Part shown: piece after piece, positions 51,836 to 61,327 of the stretch
How the letters are laid out: each line of letters opens with the position of its first letter
How positions within the stretch are numbered: the stretch's first letter is position 1
DNA from: JAUICS01 sp964384335
GTDB lineage: Bacteria; Pseudomonadota; Alphaproteobacteria; Micavibrionales; Micavibrionaceae
DNA: 64,000 bases
Direction of reading: 5' to 3'
Assembly: GCA_964384335.1 (NCBI GenBank)
Contig: CAYLKN010000002.1
Coordinates: 38,074-102,073, forward strand
Made by a program: the position numbers and the translations under genes
The notes under the pieces: generated by a model
Told to the model about the DNA's origin: nothing
What the model saw: the letters and a program-made list of their open reading frames with translations, nothing else
Databases searched by the model: none

Positions 51836-52706
51836 CCGGGATTATGCCGTCCGGATTAACGGTAACAATAAAAAGGCTGTTTTCCTCAGCTTTCTGCTTG
51901 AGAACAAACGGATCAAGCACGATTGTTCTGCCGTTTTCAATGACAATACCGCGATAATCATGACGAATACACAACTCAATCGTTTTGAGACCAATGGTAG
52001 GCAGGTCGAGTGTTTTATCCTGACCCGGCTTGGATAGTTTAATAAGAATTGGCTTCCTGCCCGGACGACGGTATCCGGCACATCTTTCTATCAGTTTATC
52101 AGTTCCCTCAATCGCCTCAAGCCCTAAAATCATTCCTTCCTGAACAACAATACTCTGCCCGATATCCAAAGCACCTATTTGCCTGCATATTTTGATGCCA
52201 TGTCTGATATCGGCCCAGTCATCCTGGTCAGGTACAGGCGATACGGTGCAAAACGTATCATTCGCGAGGAGGTCATCCACATACTCCTGAACGCCTCTTA
52301 TTTTGAACCCCTCCTCTTCCAAAGCCAGTTTAAGCGAGGACAAAAGTGAATTATCACCAAGTCCTTTGAAGCCAAAACGCGTAAAAAAACGCACGGTCCA
52401 AAGATCGGGTCTGATTTCGGAAAGAGACGGGCGCCTTATTTTTCCTATAAAGACAATGTCCCTTATATTGCGCGCCCGAAACGCTTCAAGGACTTTAGCA
52501 GACGCACCAATCGGGACATACATATGGTCATGATTTTGTATCAGCTCCGTTTCCGCCTGACCTTCAATTGCCACAATGAACGGATCAATTCGATGTGACC
52601 TGCATGCATCCACGAGCCTTAAAGGCATCTCCCCGCCCCCTGCGATTATTCCAAGGCGCTTTCCGGATTTATGGATTTCCTTATCTAATGGCTTTTCGGC
52701 TGACAT
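51822..52706 (-). CDS. lpxI: UDP-2,3-diacylglucosamine diphosphatase LpxI
   Basis: Hydrolyses UDP-2,3-diacylglucosamine to lipid X + UMP; the LpxI type replaces LpxH in alphaproteobacteria (first shown in Caulobacter). 294 residues with LGIIAGGGEMPLRLVDACR at the N-terminus, an N-terminal Rossmann-like half and the C-terminal catalytic DUF1009 half (about 165-280: GLEAIEGTDKLIERCA, DLPTIGLKTIE). Overlaps lpxA by 22 bases and lpxB by 14, so translation of all three is coupled. Confidence 0.94.
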   Translation of the reverse strand: MSAEKPLDKEIHKSGKRLGIIAGGGEMPLRLVDACRSHRIDPFIVAIEGQAETELIQNHDHMYVPIGASAKVLEAFRARNIRDIVFIGKIRRPSLSEIRPDLWTVRFFTRFGFKGLGDNSLLSSLKLALEEEGFKIRGVQEYVDDLLANDTFCTVSPVPDQDDWADIRHGIKICRQIGALDIGQSIVVQEGMILGLEAIEGTDKLIERCAGYRRPGRKPILIKLSKPGQDKTLDLPTIGLKTIELCIRHDYRGIVIENGRTIVLDPFVLKQKAEENSLFIVTVNPDGIIPDESK

Positions 52707-53485
52707 AGAGAGAATTTCGATTTCTCACGTGCAAATTCAATTATACGCATCACATTCGGATCATCTTTGAAATCAACAGCGATCGCTTCAATACGTTTAT
52801 CAAGCGTCAGATCATCGGAGAAAAGACCCTGAAAAGCCTTTTGAAGCGATTTTATCTGATCCTTTGTTAAACCCATGCGCTCCATACGAATGATATTCAG
52901 ACCGGCAAGAAAGGCGCGCTCCCCTTTGACCCGGCCAAACGGAATGACATCACTTTCAACGCCGCTCATACCTCCGATAATGGCGAAATCACCAATACGA
53001 ACATATTGATGAACCGCTGAAAGTCCACCGAACCAGACATGATCCCCGATCCTGACATGACCTGCCAAAGTTGCATTATTTGCCATTACGATATGAGACC
53101 CCAGCCTGCAGTCATGCGCCACGTGTGTGCCGATCATGAAAAGATTGTGGTCTCCGATAACTGTTTCACCTCCACCTTCAACGGTTCCCGGATTTATTGT
53201 AACATACTCACGGATCGTATTTGATGAACCGATAACCAGCTTTGTCGGTTCACCGCCGTATTTAAGGTCCTGAGGCGCATGACCGATCGATGCAAACGGG
53301 AATATAACCGTATCATTGCCTATTGACGTACGACCTTCAACCACAACATGGGATTTCAGGATGACATTGTCTCCAAGCTCAACGCCCTCACCAACAACAG
53401 AATATGGGCCAATTGATACGTTATGACCCAGCCTTGCACCTGGATCAACAATAGCGGTCGGATGTATGATGTGGCTGTCGGACAA
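52685..53485 (-). CDS. lpxA: UDP-N-acetylglucosamine acyltransferase
   Basis: First step of lipid A synthesis: transfers an (R)-3-hydroxyacyl chain from ACP to UDP-GlcNAc. 266 residues with the left-handed beta-helix hexapeptide repeats (about 1-190, IHPTAIVDPGARLG, IGDHNLFMIGTHVAHDC with the catalytic His in the latter) and the C-terminal helical UDP-GlcNAc acyltransferase domain (about 195-266). Complete. 9 bases after fabZ, overlapping lpxI. Confidence 0.96.
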   Translation of the reverse strand: MSDSHIIHPTAIVDPGARLGHNVSIGPYSVVGEGVELGDNVILKSHVVVEGRTSIGNDTVIFPFASIGHAPQDLKYGGEPTKLVIGSSNTIREYVTINPGTVEGGGETVIGDHNLFMIGTHVAHDCRLGSHIVMANNATLAGHVRIGDHVWFGGLSAVHQYVRIGDFAIIGGMSGVESDVIPFGRVKGERAFLAGLNIIRMERMGLTKDQIKSLQKAFQGLFSDDLTLDKRIEAIAVDFKDDPNVMRIIEFAREKSKFSLCQPKSH

Positions 53486-53494
53486 AAAAACCTC

Positions 53495-53980
53495 TTAACG
53501 GTCAACGATCATGGCACTGTAGGTCGCCTCGGCGCATAACGCGTCTTCAACACGCGCCTCTCCTCTGAACTTCCATACATTACCGCGTGATCTGACCTTT
53601 TCGACATGAATGTACATTGTGTCCCCTGGTTCAACAGGCTTCCTGAACCGTGCCTCGTCTATAGTCATAAAATAGACCAGTTTGCCATTCGCCTCATTAT
53701 TAAGGGAATGGACAACCAGGGCGGCCGAAGTCTGGGCCATCGATTCAATTATAAGCACACCGGGCATAACCGGTTTACCGGGAAAATGACCCATAAACTG
53801 AGGCTCATTATACGTTATGTTTTTGAGCCCTATTGCTTTTGTTTCCGGCTCCATATAAACCAAGCGATCAACCATAAGCAAAGGGTAGCGATGGGGAAGC
53901 ATCTCCATAATTTTATGGATGTCGAGTGCTTCACCGTTTTTATCTGTGAACGCTTTTCTTTCTGGTACTTCTGTTTTCAT
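53495..53980 (-). CDS. fabZ: 3-hydroxyacyl-ACP dehydratase FabZ
   Basis: Dehydrates (R)-3-hydroxyacyl-ACP in fatty-acid elongation; competes with LpxA and LpxD for the same substrate, hence its place in the lpx cluster. 161 residues in a hot-dog fold. HRYPLLMVD (about 30-38), the catalytic His H65 in MGHFPGKPVMPG, and Glu E79 in VLIIESMAQ are present. 30 bases after lpxD and 9 before lpxA. Confidence 0.96.
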   Translation of the reverse strand: MKTEVPERKAFTDKNGEALDIHKIMEMLPHRYPLLMVDRLVYMEPETKAIGLKNITYNEPQFMGHFPGKPVMPGVLIIESMAQTSAALVVHSLNNEANGKLVYFMTIDEARFRKPVEPGDTMYIHVEKVRSRGNVWKFRGEARVEDALCAEATYSAMIVDR

Positions 53981-54010
53981 TTCAGTATCTTACAAAGATG
54001 TAATTCGTGT

Positions 54011-55057
54011 TTAAACATCAGATGAACCTGAATTCTTTTTATTCACCATCCGGTCAAGAAATGCAACCTGCCGCATGTATTTTTTTACTGGAAAACCCGG
54101 AGATCCCATATATTCCGATCCTGCCGGGACGTCTCTCATTATTCCTGACTGCGCCGCAATCCGTGCGCCGCATCCGATATGCAGATGCCCTGCCAGTCCG
54201 GCCTGTCCGCCAATCACCACGTAATCTTCAAGTACTGTGCTGCCTGATATTCCAACCTGGGCTACGATAACGCATCCCTTACCGATCTTTACATTATGCG
54301 CAATTTGTACCAGGTTGTCTATCCAGGTTCCCGCGCCAACAACCGTATCTTTGATGGAACCGCGGTCAATTGTCGTATTTGAACCGATTTCAACATTATT
54401 TTCAATGATGACACGGCCCAGTTGCGGAACCTTTACATGACCGTTCCCGGGATCAATGGCAAATCCAAATCCGTCCTGGCCTATCTGAGAGCCGGGGTGT
54501 ATGCGTACATTATCGCCGATCAGGGCAAACTGCAGCGTCACATTTGATCCGATTCTGCATCCTTTACCAATAACGACATTTACACCTATGACCGCTCCGC
54601 TTTCAATTCGGCTTTGCGCACCTATTTCCGCCCCTGAATGAACCACCGCACCAGGTTCAATTATGCACCCCTCACCAATGACTGCATCTTTATGAACCAT
54701 AGGCGATTCGGGGTCAGTGAAAGGCTGCGCACCTTTTTCGGAAAACAGTTCTGAAGCGGCAATGGCAAACGCCTTATACGGATTAATTGACCCAAGGCCA
54801 ATTGTGCCCGGTGGTAAATCCCTATAAAAATTTTGATTAAGAAAACAGGCGGATGCCCGGGTGTTTAAAAGATCGTTGCGGTACCGCCGGTTTTCGAAGA
54901 AGGTGATGTCGCCACTTCCCGCCTCCGACAAAGGCGCAATGCCTTCAATTAAATTATCCGGAGAGCTGCCCTCAGTTATTTCCGCGCTTGTCAGGCTGGC
55001 GATTTTTGAGAGGCTCAAGGGCCCCTTGTATTCAAAGAAACGAGGGTCAGGGGCCAT
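54011..55057 (-). CDS. lpxD: UDP-3-O-acylglucosamine N-acyltransferase
   Basis: Third step of lipid A synthesis: adds the N-linked (R)-3-hydroxyacyl chain. 348 residues: N-terminal UDP-binding domain (about 1-110, ITFFENRRYRNDL), hexapeptide beta helix (about 115-300; VIGEGCIIEPGAVVH, DGFGFAIDPGNGHVKVPQ with the conserved active-site His in IAHNVKIGKGC) and a C-terminal helix. Complete. 11 bases after ompH. Confidence 0.96.
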   Translation of the reverse strand: MAPDPRFFEYKGPLSLSKIASLTSAEITEGSSPDNLIEGIAPLSEAGSGDITFFENRRYRNDLLNTRASACFLNQNFYRDLPPGTIGLGSINPYKAFAIAASELFSEKGAQPFTDPESPMVHKDAVIGEGCIIEPGAVVHSGAEIGAQSRIESGAVIGVNVVIGKGCRIGSNVTLQFALIGDNVRIHPGSQIGQDGFGFAIDPGNGHVKVPQLGRVIIENNVEIGSNTTIDRGSIKDTVVGAGTWIDNLVQIAHNVKIGKGCVIVAQVGISGSTVLEDYVVIGGQAGLAGHLHIGCGARIAAQSGIMRDVPAGSEYMGSPGFPVKKYMRQVAFLDRMVNKKNSGSSDV

Positions 55058-55068
55058 TCAGATAAAGT

Positions 55069-55608
55069 TTATTTCACGTCAAGTTTTAATTCAGTAAGCT
55101 CACTGTTAAGAGCCTCCATAACACGTTCCGTGATATTGGTTTCCTTGTCCACAATCACAACACTTTGCTGACTGACAACAACGTTAAAACCTTCTTTCTT
55201 TGCAATATCAGCCGTGATTTTAAGAATTGTGTCCCTGAGCTCAACCATTGCCTCCTTTGCAGCCTCATCAAGAGCGCCTTTTCTTTCTCTGACAAGTTTC
55301 TGGGTTTCTGCCAGATCCTGTTCGAACTCCGAAACTCTTTTCTGGTATTCATCAGCGGAAAGGCTGGATCTCTGGGATTTAAGATCACTTTCACGATTTT
55401 TGAGATTTTGTTCGTATTCAGAGAATTTTTTCGTCATCTGGGATCTGAATTCCTTTAAATCCTCATTCAGACTCTTTGCCGCCCGCGATTCAGAGAGTAA
55501 GGAACTGACATCCACAACTGCAATTTTTGTCTGTGCATATGCAGGCATCGAAAATATGACCAGCCCGAGTATGGCCAGAACAGAGATAGAATGTTTTAAT
55601 TTAGGCAT
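55069..55608 (-). CDS. skp: Periplasmic chaperone Skp/OmpH
   Basis: Trimeric holdase carrying unfolded outer-membrane proteins to BamA. 179 residues from ATG 55608, chosen for AAGGAG 8 bases upstream and the clean signal peptide (about 1-26, ending MPAYAQ); an upstream in-frame start adds 13 residues. Mature protein is a short beta core (TKIAVVDVSSLL) around a long charged coiled coil (about 50-130), as in Skp. Between bamA and lpxD, the conserved order. Confidence 0.93.
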   Translation of the reverse strand: MPKLKHSISVLAILGLVIFSMPAYAQTKIAVVDVSSLLSESRAAKSLNEDLKEFRSQMTKKFSEYEQNLKNRESDLKSQRSSLSADEYQKRVSEFEQDLAETQKLVRERKGALDEAAKEAMVELRDTILKITADIAKKEGFNVVVSQQSVVIVDKETNITERVMEALNSELTELKLDVK

Positions 55609-55661
55609 AGGTGATTCTCCTTTATAGAATTTTAAATATTTTAACATAGAGCAGAGAGCAA

Positions 55662-57986
55662 TTAAAAGCGCGTACCAAAATTCAGACGAAAGACTTCCCT
55701 TTCATCAAAATCTTCCTTAACAACAGGAAATCCTAAATCAATACGCAACGGCCCCAATGGAGAGCGCCAGGAAACCCCGCTTCCAACAGATACGCGGATT
55801 GAGCTTTCATCGGCAATGGAAAGCCTCGGATCATCATCGACTTCAAACAAACTTCCAAAATCGCTGAATGCATGCCCTTTTATGCCAAGTTCTTCAGGCA
55901 ACCCAAGAGGAAAGCTAAGCTCAGCCGTACCCCGATAAAATCTCTCACCCCCAAGAGCATCATCGGAGTCAAGATCACGTGGCCCTATCCCGGATGTTTC
56001 AAACCCCCTGAGGGTCGTGCCGCCAACAAAGAAACGTTCGTTTATTTTTAACTTTTCATCCCCGTAATCCGTAATTGCACCCACTTCCCCCAGAAGATTA
56101 AACACAACATCCTCAAAAACAGGATAAAAATATGATGCCCCAATCTTTGCCGACAAATATTGCGCATCCCCTCCTATCCCGGCAACTTCGGTCTCAAGCC
56201 AGCTGGTGAGGCCGTTTGTGGGGAAAATTTTGCTGTCTCTGTCGTCATAGACCAGCCTCTGACCAATGACGGATGTGGTTCTTTTTCCCGCCTGATCCCG
56301 GATGAACAACGAGGCATTATCCTGCACATCCCGAATATCGTTGCTTTCAAGACGATAATTTAACTGCTGTCTCCAGTTTAGAGCGACTGGGTATCCAAAC
56401 CGGATGCCTGCGCCTGTTCTTCGCTGATCAAAGGAGCTTTCATCCTGAAAATCCCGGGTTATATGAAAAACATCAAACCCCGCAGAAAGATCCCGGCCCA
56501 TGAAATAAGGCTCTGTAAATCCAAAATCCACTTCTGTCCGCTCACCCGCAAGAGTCAGGGCCGACTGAACAATTTGACCCTTACCGAGGAAATTTCTTTC
56601 CCGGAGGCGGATATCAGCCAGAGGACCGTCCGATGTTGAGAACCCTGCACCGATTGTAAATTCACCTGTTGATTTTTCGGAAACGTTAACTTCAACAACT
56701 CTTTTATCCGGCGCCGACCCCTGCTGCGTCTGAATATCCAGTTTTTCAAAGTAATTAAGATCCTGGAGATTGTTTCGGGAAGAGGATACTTTCGACTGAA
56801 TAAACGGGTCGCCCTCCACTATATCAAGTTCACGACGAATAACACGGTCTTCTGTCCTTAAATTACCAGTTATATCAATTCTTTCAACGTAAAGACTTTG
56901 CGTTTCCCTTATATCGAAAAGGATGTCGGCTATATTTTCACCGGCATCCCTTTTTACACGTGACTTAACAGACACAAAGGGAAATCCTCCGTTTTCTAGG
57001 GTGCTTCTTATATTATCCTCTGTTTCGTTTATTTCCTCACTGTCATACCAATCCCCTTCTTCAACGGTAATGTCTTTTTTCAGGACAGATGTATCAAAAT
57101 CCGGAAGCTGTGACGCAATGTTAACGTCTCCGATCTTGTATCTGTCACCTTCCTTAACGGTGAATGTGACGAAAAACCGGTCTCTCTCCGGTGACAACTC
57201 TGCAACGGCATAAACAACTTCAAAATCGATATAACCCTCTCTTAAGTAAAAGCGCCGCAAAAGCTCTTTATCAAATTCAAGACGGTCAGGATCGTAGCGG
57301 TCACTTTCGGATAAAAAGCGATACCAGGCCTCTTCCCGTGACGCAATTTCATTCCTCAAAGAACTGTCTGAAAACCTTTTATTACCAACAAACCGGATTG
57401 TTTCAATCTTGGTGACCGGGCCGTCATCAATTTCGAAAACAAGATTAACCCTGTTTTGATCAAGCTTAATAACCTTTGGATCAATATTGGCTGCAAACCG
57501 TCCGCGGCGCCTGTAAATCTGATAGAGCCTCTCAACATCGTTCTTGACTTTGCTTTGTGTAAAAACCTGTCTGGGCCTTAACTGAATTTCGGCCCGCAGT
57601 TCCTGGTCCTCAATTTCGTCATTTCCCTCAAACGCGATTTTATTGATAACCGGATTTTCTTTTACGGAAACAACAACCACCCCTCCCGGCTCCTGTCTTA
57701 AAACAACATCTGCGAAAAGCCCCGTACCAAAAAGGCTGCGCAATGCCTTGTCAAGGTTATTCTGCGTTAACGGATCACCGGCACGAACATCCATATATGT
57801 CCGTATTGTTTCGGGCTCAATACGCTCATCTCCCTCAATAACGATTTTTTCAATACGCTCCACCGGGTTGTTTTCATTAAAACTCTGTGCTAGCGGCTGG
57901 GAATAAACGATAAAAAGCGAAAGAAGAAAGACTGTAACAAAATTCATTTTTCCGGATATTAAACGCTGAACAAAACAAGAGATCAT
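55662..57986 (-). CDS. bamA: Outer-membrane assembly factor BamA
   Basis: Omp85-family insertase of the BAM complex. 774 residues: signal peptide, five POTRA repeats (about 40-440) and a 16-strand beta-barrel to the C-terminus, ending in the terminal aromatic LNFGTRF insertion signal. The conserved lid-loop motif appears as LRGFETSG. ATG 57986 has AAAGGT upstream; ATG 57947 would give a shorter signal peptide but has no good Shine-Dalgarno. 19 bases after rseP. Confidence 0.96.
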   Translation of the reverse strand: MISCFVQRLISGKMNFVTVFLLSLFIVYSQPLAQSFNENNPVERIEKIVIEGDERIEPETIRTYMDVRAGDPLTQNNLDKALRSLFGTGLFADVVLRQEPGGVVVVSVKENPVINKIAFEGNDEIEDQELRAEIQLRPRQVFTQSKVKNDVERLYQIYRRRGRFAANIDPKVIKLDQNRVNLVFEIDDGPVTKIETIRFVGNKRFSDSSLRNEIASREEAWYRFLSESDRYDPDRLEFDKELLRRFYLREGYIDFEVVYAVAELSPERDRFFVTFTVKEGDRYKIGDVNIASQLPDFDTSVLKKDITVEEGDWYDSEEINETEDNIRSTLENGGFPFVSVKSRVKRDAGENIADILFDIRETQSLYVERIDITGNLRTEDRVIRRELDIVEGDPFIQSKVSSSRNNLQDLNYFEKLDIQTQQGSAPDKRVVEVNVSEKSTGEFTIGAGFSTSDGPLADIRLRERNFLGKGQIVQSALTLAGERTEVDFGFTEPYFMGRDLSAGFDVFHITRDFQDESSFDQRRTGAGIRFGYPVALNWRQQLNYRLESNDIRDVQDNASLFIRDQAGKRTTSVIGQRLVYDDRDSKIFPTNGLTSWLETEVAGIGGDAQYLSAKIGASYFYPVFEDVVFNLLGEVGAITDYGDEKLKINERFFVGGTTLRGFETSGIGPRDLDSDDALGGERFYRGTAELSFPLGLPEELGIKGHAFSDFGSLFEVDDDPRLSIADESSIRVSVGSGVSWRSPLGPLRIDLGFPVVKEDFDEREVFRLNFGTRF

Positions 57987-58005
57987 AAATTTACCTTTCA
58001 GACCA

Positions 58006-59382
58006 TTAGGAAATCAGTTGAACCAAATCATTAAGGTTTGCAAAAAGCATAATACCCACCAGAATGAAAAGTCCGATGCGAAAAGCATATTCCTGTATCT
58101 GGTCAGGTATCGGTGATCCCTTAATTGCTTCTACAGCATAAAATAAAAGATGCCCCCCATCAAGCATGGGAATGGGGAAGAGGTTAATTAATCCAAGATT
58201 AATGGAAAGAATGGCTGTAAACATTATAAGGGCAATCAGGCCGCTTTGCGCCATGTCGCCTGCGATTGCACCAATCCTGATAATACCGCCAAGTTCTGTT
58301 GCGCTTCGTGTGCCCACAATCATCTGACCTAACGCTCTCATTGTGCTGGCCGTCACCTGCCATGTTTCATCAACTGCCTGCGAGAGACTGGCAAAAGGCC
58401 CAAGCTGAATAGTCTGGTCAACCTTTCTGGCAATCGCCAGAATTTTTCCATTATCCTCCAGTGAGAGCGCAGTATTCTTGTTTCTTGGCGGCGCAATGAT
58501 AAACGTAGTTCCATTCGATGAATTCTGCATTGAAATCCGGAATGGAGTGCCAAGTCTTTCTTTGACCAGGGATAATGCCTGCTCTGCCGAATTAACCTCA
58601 ATCCCGTCAACGGATTGTGCCCTGGTAATGTCCAGCCCGTCGCTTGGGCCGATAATTCCCAACATACCGCGGGAGTGACTGAAACCAAACCTGTCCTCCG
58701 ACGTAACTTTTTCAGGTTGTGCGTCCAGTGTTAAAATCTCACCGTCTCTTTTAACCTTGAACTGCATTTGCCTGTCCAGACCGATCATAACCTCCCGCCG
58801 GATATCGTCAAAACTTTGAACAGGCTTTCCGTCAATCTGAAGAATTTCATCGTGCGGCTGGAAACCCGCTTTATTTGCCGCGCTTCCCTCAATAACTGCC
58901 GTGGCAACCGGAAGCGTTACTATTTTCCCTGTCGTGGAAAACAGAAAGGCAAACAACATAATGGCAAAAAGAAAGTTAATGGCCGGCCCCGCAAAAACGA
59001 TGGCCGCACGTTTTCCAACAGATTTGTTATAGAATGTTGTTTTCTTTTCCTCCTCCGTAAACTCACGCTTTTCTCCGCTTTCTTCATCCGTCACCTCATC
59101 CGTGTGCCCTGCGCTGGCCGGATCGGTATCACCGAACATTTTAACATACCCTCCAAGCGGGACGGCCGAGAAACTCCAGCGCGTACCGTGACGGTCTGTT
59201 ATTCCGAAAAGCTCAGGCCCAAAACCTATGGAAAATTTTTCAACGCGCACTCCGCATAATCTGGCAATAATGTAATGGCCCCATTCGTGAACAAAAACAA
59301 GTATGGTCAGGACAATCAGAAAGGTAATACCGTAGGTCCATATATTTGAGGCGGCCAGCTGAAAAAAATCAAAAAGTGTCAT
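58006..59382 (-). CDS. rseP: Site-2 intramembrane metalloprotease RseP
   Basis: Zn-dependent regulated intramembrane protease acting on anti-sigma factors and leftover signal peptides. 458 residues, longer than the E. coli enzyme (450) or most alphaproteobacterial ones (about 370-380). HEXXH at 32-36 (VHEWGHYIIARL), PDZ tandem (about 170-330, NKAGFQPHDEILQIDGKPV), the second metal-ligand motif PIPMLDGGHLLFY near residue 400 and TM segments at both ends. Linked by 23 bases to dxr and 19 to bamA; its place beside bamA and skp fits envelope-stress control. Confidence 0.94.
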   Translation of the reverse strand: MTLFDFFQLAASNIWTYGITFLIVLTILVFVHEWGHYIIARLCGVRVEKFSIGFGPELFGITDRHGTRWSFSAVPLGGYVKMFGDTDPASAGHTDEVTDEESGEKREFTEEEKKTTFYNKSVGKRAAIVFAGPAINFLFAIMLFAFLFSTTGKIVTLPVATAVIEGSAANKAGFQPHDEILQIDGKPVQSFDDIRREVMIGLDRQMQFKVKRDGEILTLDAQPEKVTSEDRFGFSHSRGMLGIIGPSDGLDITRAQSVDGIEVNSAEQALSLVKERLGTPFRISMQNSSNGTTFIIAPPRNKNTALSLEDNGKILAIARKVDQTIQLGPFASLSQAVDETWQVTASTMRALGQMIVGTRSATELGGIIRIGAIAGDMAQSGLIALIMFTAILSINLGLINLFPIPMLDGGHLLFYAVEAIKGSPIPDQIQEYAFRIGLFILVGIMLFANLNDLVQLIS

Positions 59383-59405
59383 TACTTTATCCTGTTTAAT
59401 GAAAT

Positions 59406-60578
59406 TTATGCCTTAATACGGTTTGCGTTGTCAGAAGATAGTAATTCCTGAGCCTTTTGTCTAACATAATTGTCTTGTTCAATAACATTTTCAATATCAA
59501 CGGCCCTGGAAATATTCAATTCTTCCAGCGTATTCCGAATAATATCAAAAATAGACCCGAAGCTGATTTTTTTCTTCAAAAAATTTTCGACAGCAACTTC
59601 ATTCGCCGCATTCAGCGCCAGACAGTATTCCTCCCCGCTTTGAAGACAGGTGTAAGCCATATCAAGTGAGGGAAATTTTGTCTTGTCCGGTTTCTCAAAA
59701 TTCAGAGATGGAATCTCTGACCATAAAAGCTTACGACCAGGTGAGCCCAGTCTTTTTGGCCAGCCCAGAGCATATGTAATCGGGGTGCGCATATCAGGGG
59801 AACCCAGCTGCGCCAGTATGGAGCCGTCAGCATAACTGACCATCGAATGAATAATCTGCTCAGGATGTATTAACACCTCGATTTTATCACCCGGTTTATC
59901 AAAAAGAACGGAGGCCTCAATAATTTCAAGGGCCTTGTTCATCAACGTCGCACTGTCAATGGAAATTTTGGCACCCATTATGAAATTTGGATGTTTAAGT
60001 GCCTGTTCGGGCAAGGCATGTACCATCTGCGCTTTTGGCATTTCCCGGAACGGACCGCCCGAAGATGTAAGAATGATTGTTTCAATTGACTCCGCATTTG
60101 CCGTTTCGAAAACCTGAAAAACCGCATTATGCTCACTATCAAGAGGAACAAGCTTTGTGCCGTTTTTATCAAGTTCCTGCTGAATAATTCTGCCTGCGGA
60201 AACCAGAGGCTCTTTATTCGCCACCGCAACAACATCGGAGTTTTCGATGGCTTTCAAAAGCGGCTTCAGCCCTTTCATCCCCACAATACCGTGTACGCTG
60301 ACCTCAACCTCCATGCCCGCCGCTTCCATAACCGCCTCTTCCCCCGCCCCGATTATGCAGTCAGTATCCGAAAGCCTTTCCTTAAGCGGGATATATTTTG
60401 TTTTATCAGCAATGGCTACAAATTCGGGCCTTACCCTTTCGGCACATTCAGCCAGCTTTTCAAAGGAAGAATTGGCAACAAGCGCTTTTACCCTGAAACG
60501 ATCCGGATAGGCCGCCAGTACCTCAATTGTTGCCGCGCCAATGGATCCGGTTGCGCCAAATACGGAAACCTTCTTCAT
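59406..60578 (-). CDS. dxr: 1-deoxy-D-xylulose 5-phosphate reductoisomerase
   Basis: Second MEP-pathway step, forming 2-C-methyl-D-erythritol 4-phosphate with NADPH. 390 residues: Rossmann NADPH-binding domain (SVFGATGSIGAATIEVL), the catalytic metal site Asp/Glu in VPLDSEHNA, the active loop SSGGPFREMPKAQM and the C-terminal domain. Feeds the isoprenoid used by uppS and works upstream of ispDF at 16631. Its start overlaps cdsA by 4 bases, an ATGA junction. Confidence 0.96.
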   Translation of the reverse strand: MKKVSVFGATGSIGAATIEVLAAYPDRFRVKALVANSSFEKLAECAERVRPEFVAIADKTKYIPLKERLSDTDCIIGAGEEAVMEAAGMEVEVSVHGIVGMKGLKPLLKAIENSDVVAVANKEPLVSAGRIIQQELDKNGTKLVPLDSEHNAVFQVFETANAESIETIILTSSGGPFREMPKAQMVHALPEQALKHPNFIMGAKISIDSATLMNKALEIIEASVLFDKPGDKIEVLIHPEQIIHSMVSYADGSILAQLGSPDMRTPITYALGWPKRLGSPGRKLLWSEIPSLNFEKPDKTKFPSLDMAYTCLQSGEEYCLALNAANEVAVENFLKKKISFGSIFDIIRNTLEELNISRAVDIENVIEQDNYVRQKAQELLSSDNANRIKA

Positions 60579-61303
60579 TGCATTCTCTCCATAATCTCAA
60601 GGCAAAGAAGGAAAAACGGAGCCGTCAGAAGCATCGCGTCAATCCGGTCCAGCACACCGCCATGCCCCGGAATAAGAAAACCGGTATCCTTTATGCCGGC
60701 CGCCCTTTTCGCGGCTGACATCAAAATATCACCGGCCTGACTGACCATGCCAAGGACTCCAAACATAAAAATAACAGTTAAAAAAACGGCATCCTTATGT
60801 ATAAAAACAAAAAATTTTACAACAGACCATTCATCAGACCAATTATATATTCCTGACAATGGAGCGTCAGGAATAAAAATAAGGCTCTGTACGCCCCCCG
60901 CCAGAATGGCCGGAAACAAGATAGCGCCACACAATCCGGCCCAGGTTTTTTGGGGAGATAGTACAGGTATCAGTTTTGGACCTCCAATTTTCTTTCCGGC
61001 CAGAAATGCGCCTGTGTCGCTAAGCACAACGCTCACAAGCATAATGATTGCCAGATAAGTCGGAATAAGCAGGAAAGAAAAAACTGACAAGGCAAGATAC
61101 AGCAGCCCCGCAAGTCCAAACATGAAGGGATAACCCGTCTTTTTCGAAAGGTAATACCACTCAAGACAGGCGATAAGAAATATACCGGCCACAAAAAAAA
61201 ATTTAATCAGCCCGTTTGTATATAGTGCAAAAAAGGCAACTATTGAAAACACCAGCCCGGATGATAGCCTGAGCCAGAACTTACGATTTAATACTTTATG
61301 CAA
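60575..61303 (-). CDS. cdsA: Phosphatidate cytidylyltransferase
   Basis: Makes CDP-diacylglycerol from phosphatidate and CTP, the branch point of phospholipid synthesis. 242 residues with six or so hydrophobic segments in the N-terminal half and the C-terminal signature beginning at about 110 (SDTGAFLAGKKIGG, SPQKTWAG) and ending GHGGVLDRIDAMLLTAPFF. Shorter than the E. coli protein (285), as usual in alphaproteobacteria. 24 bases after uppS and overlapping dxr. Confidence 0.94.
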   Translation of the reverse strand: MHKVLNRKFWLRLSSGLVFSIVAFFALYTNGLIKFFFVAGIFLIACLEWYYLSKKTGYPFMFGLAGLLYLALSVFSFLLIPTYLAIIMLVSVVLSDTGAFLAGKKIGGPKLIPVLSPQKTWAGLCGAILFPAILAGGVQSLIFIPDAPLSGIYNWSDEWSVVKFFVFIHKDAVFLTVIFMFGVLGMVSQAGDILMSAAKRAAGIKDTGFLIPGHGGVLDRIDAMLLTAPFFLLCLEIMERMQ

Positions 61304-61327
61304 AGTATGTTGCCCCTGCTTTTAAAA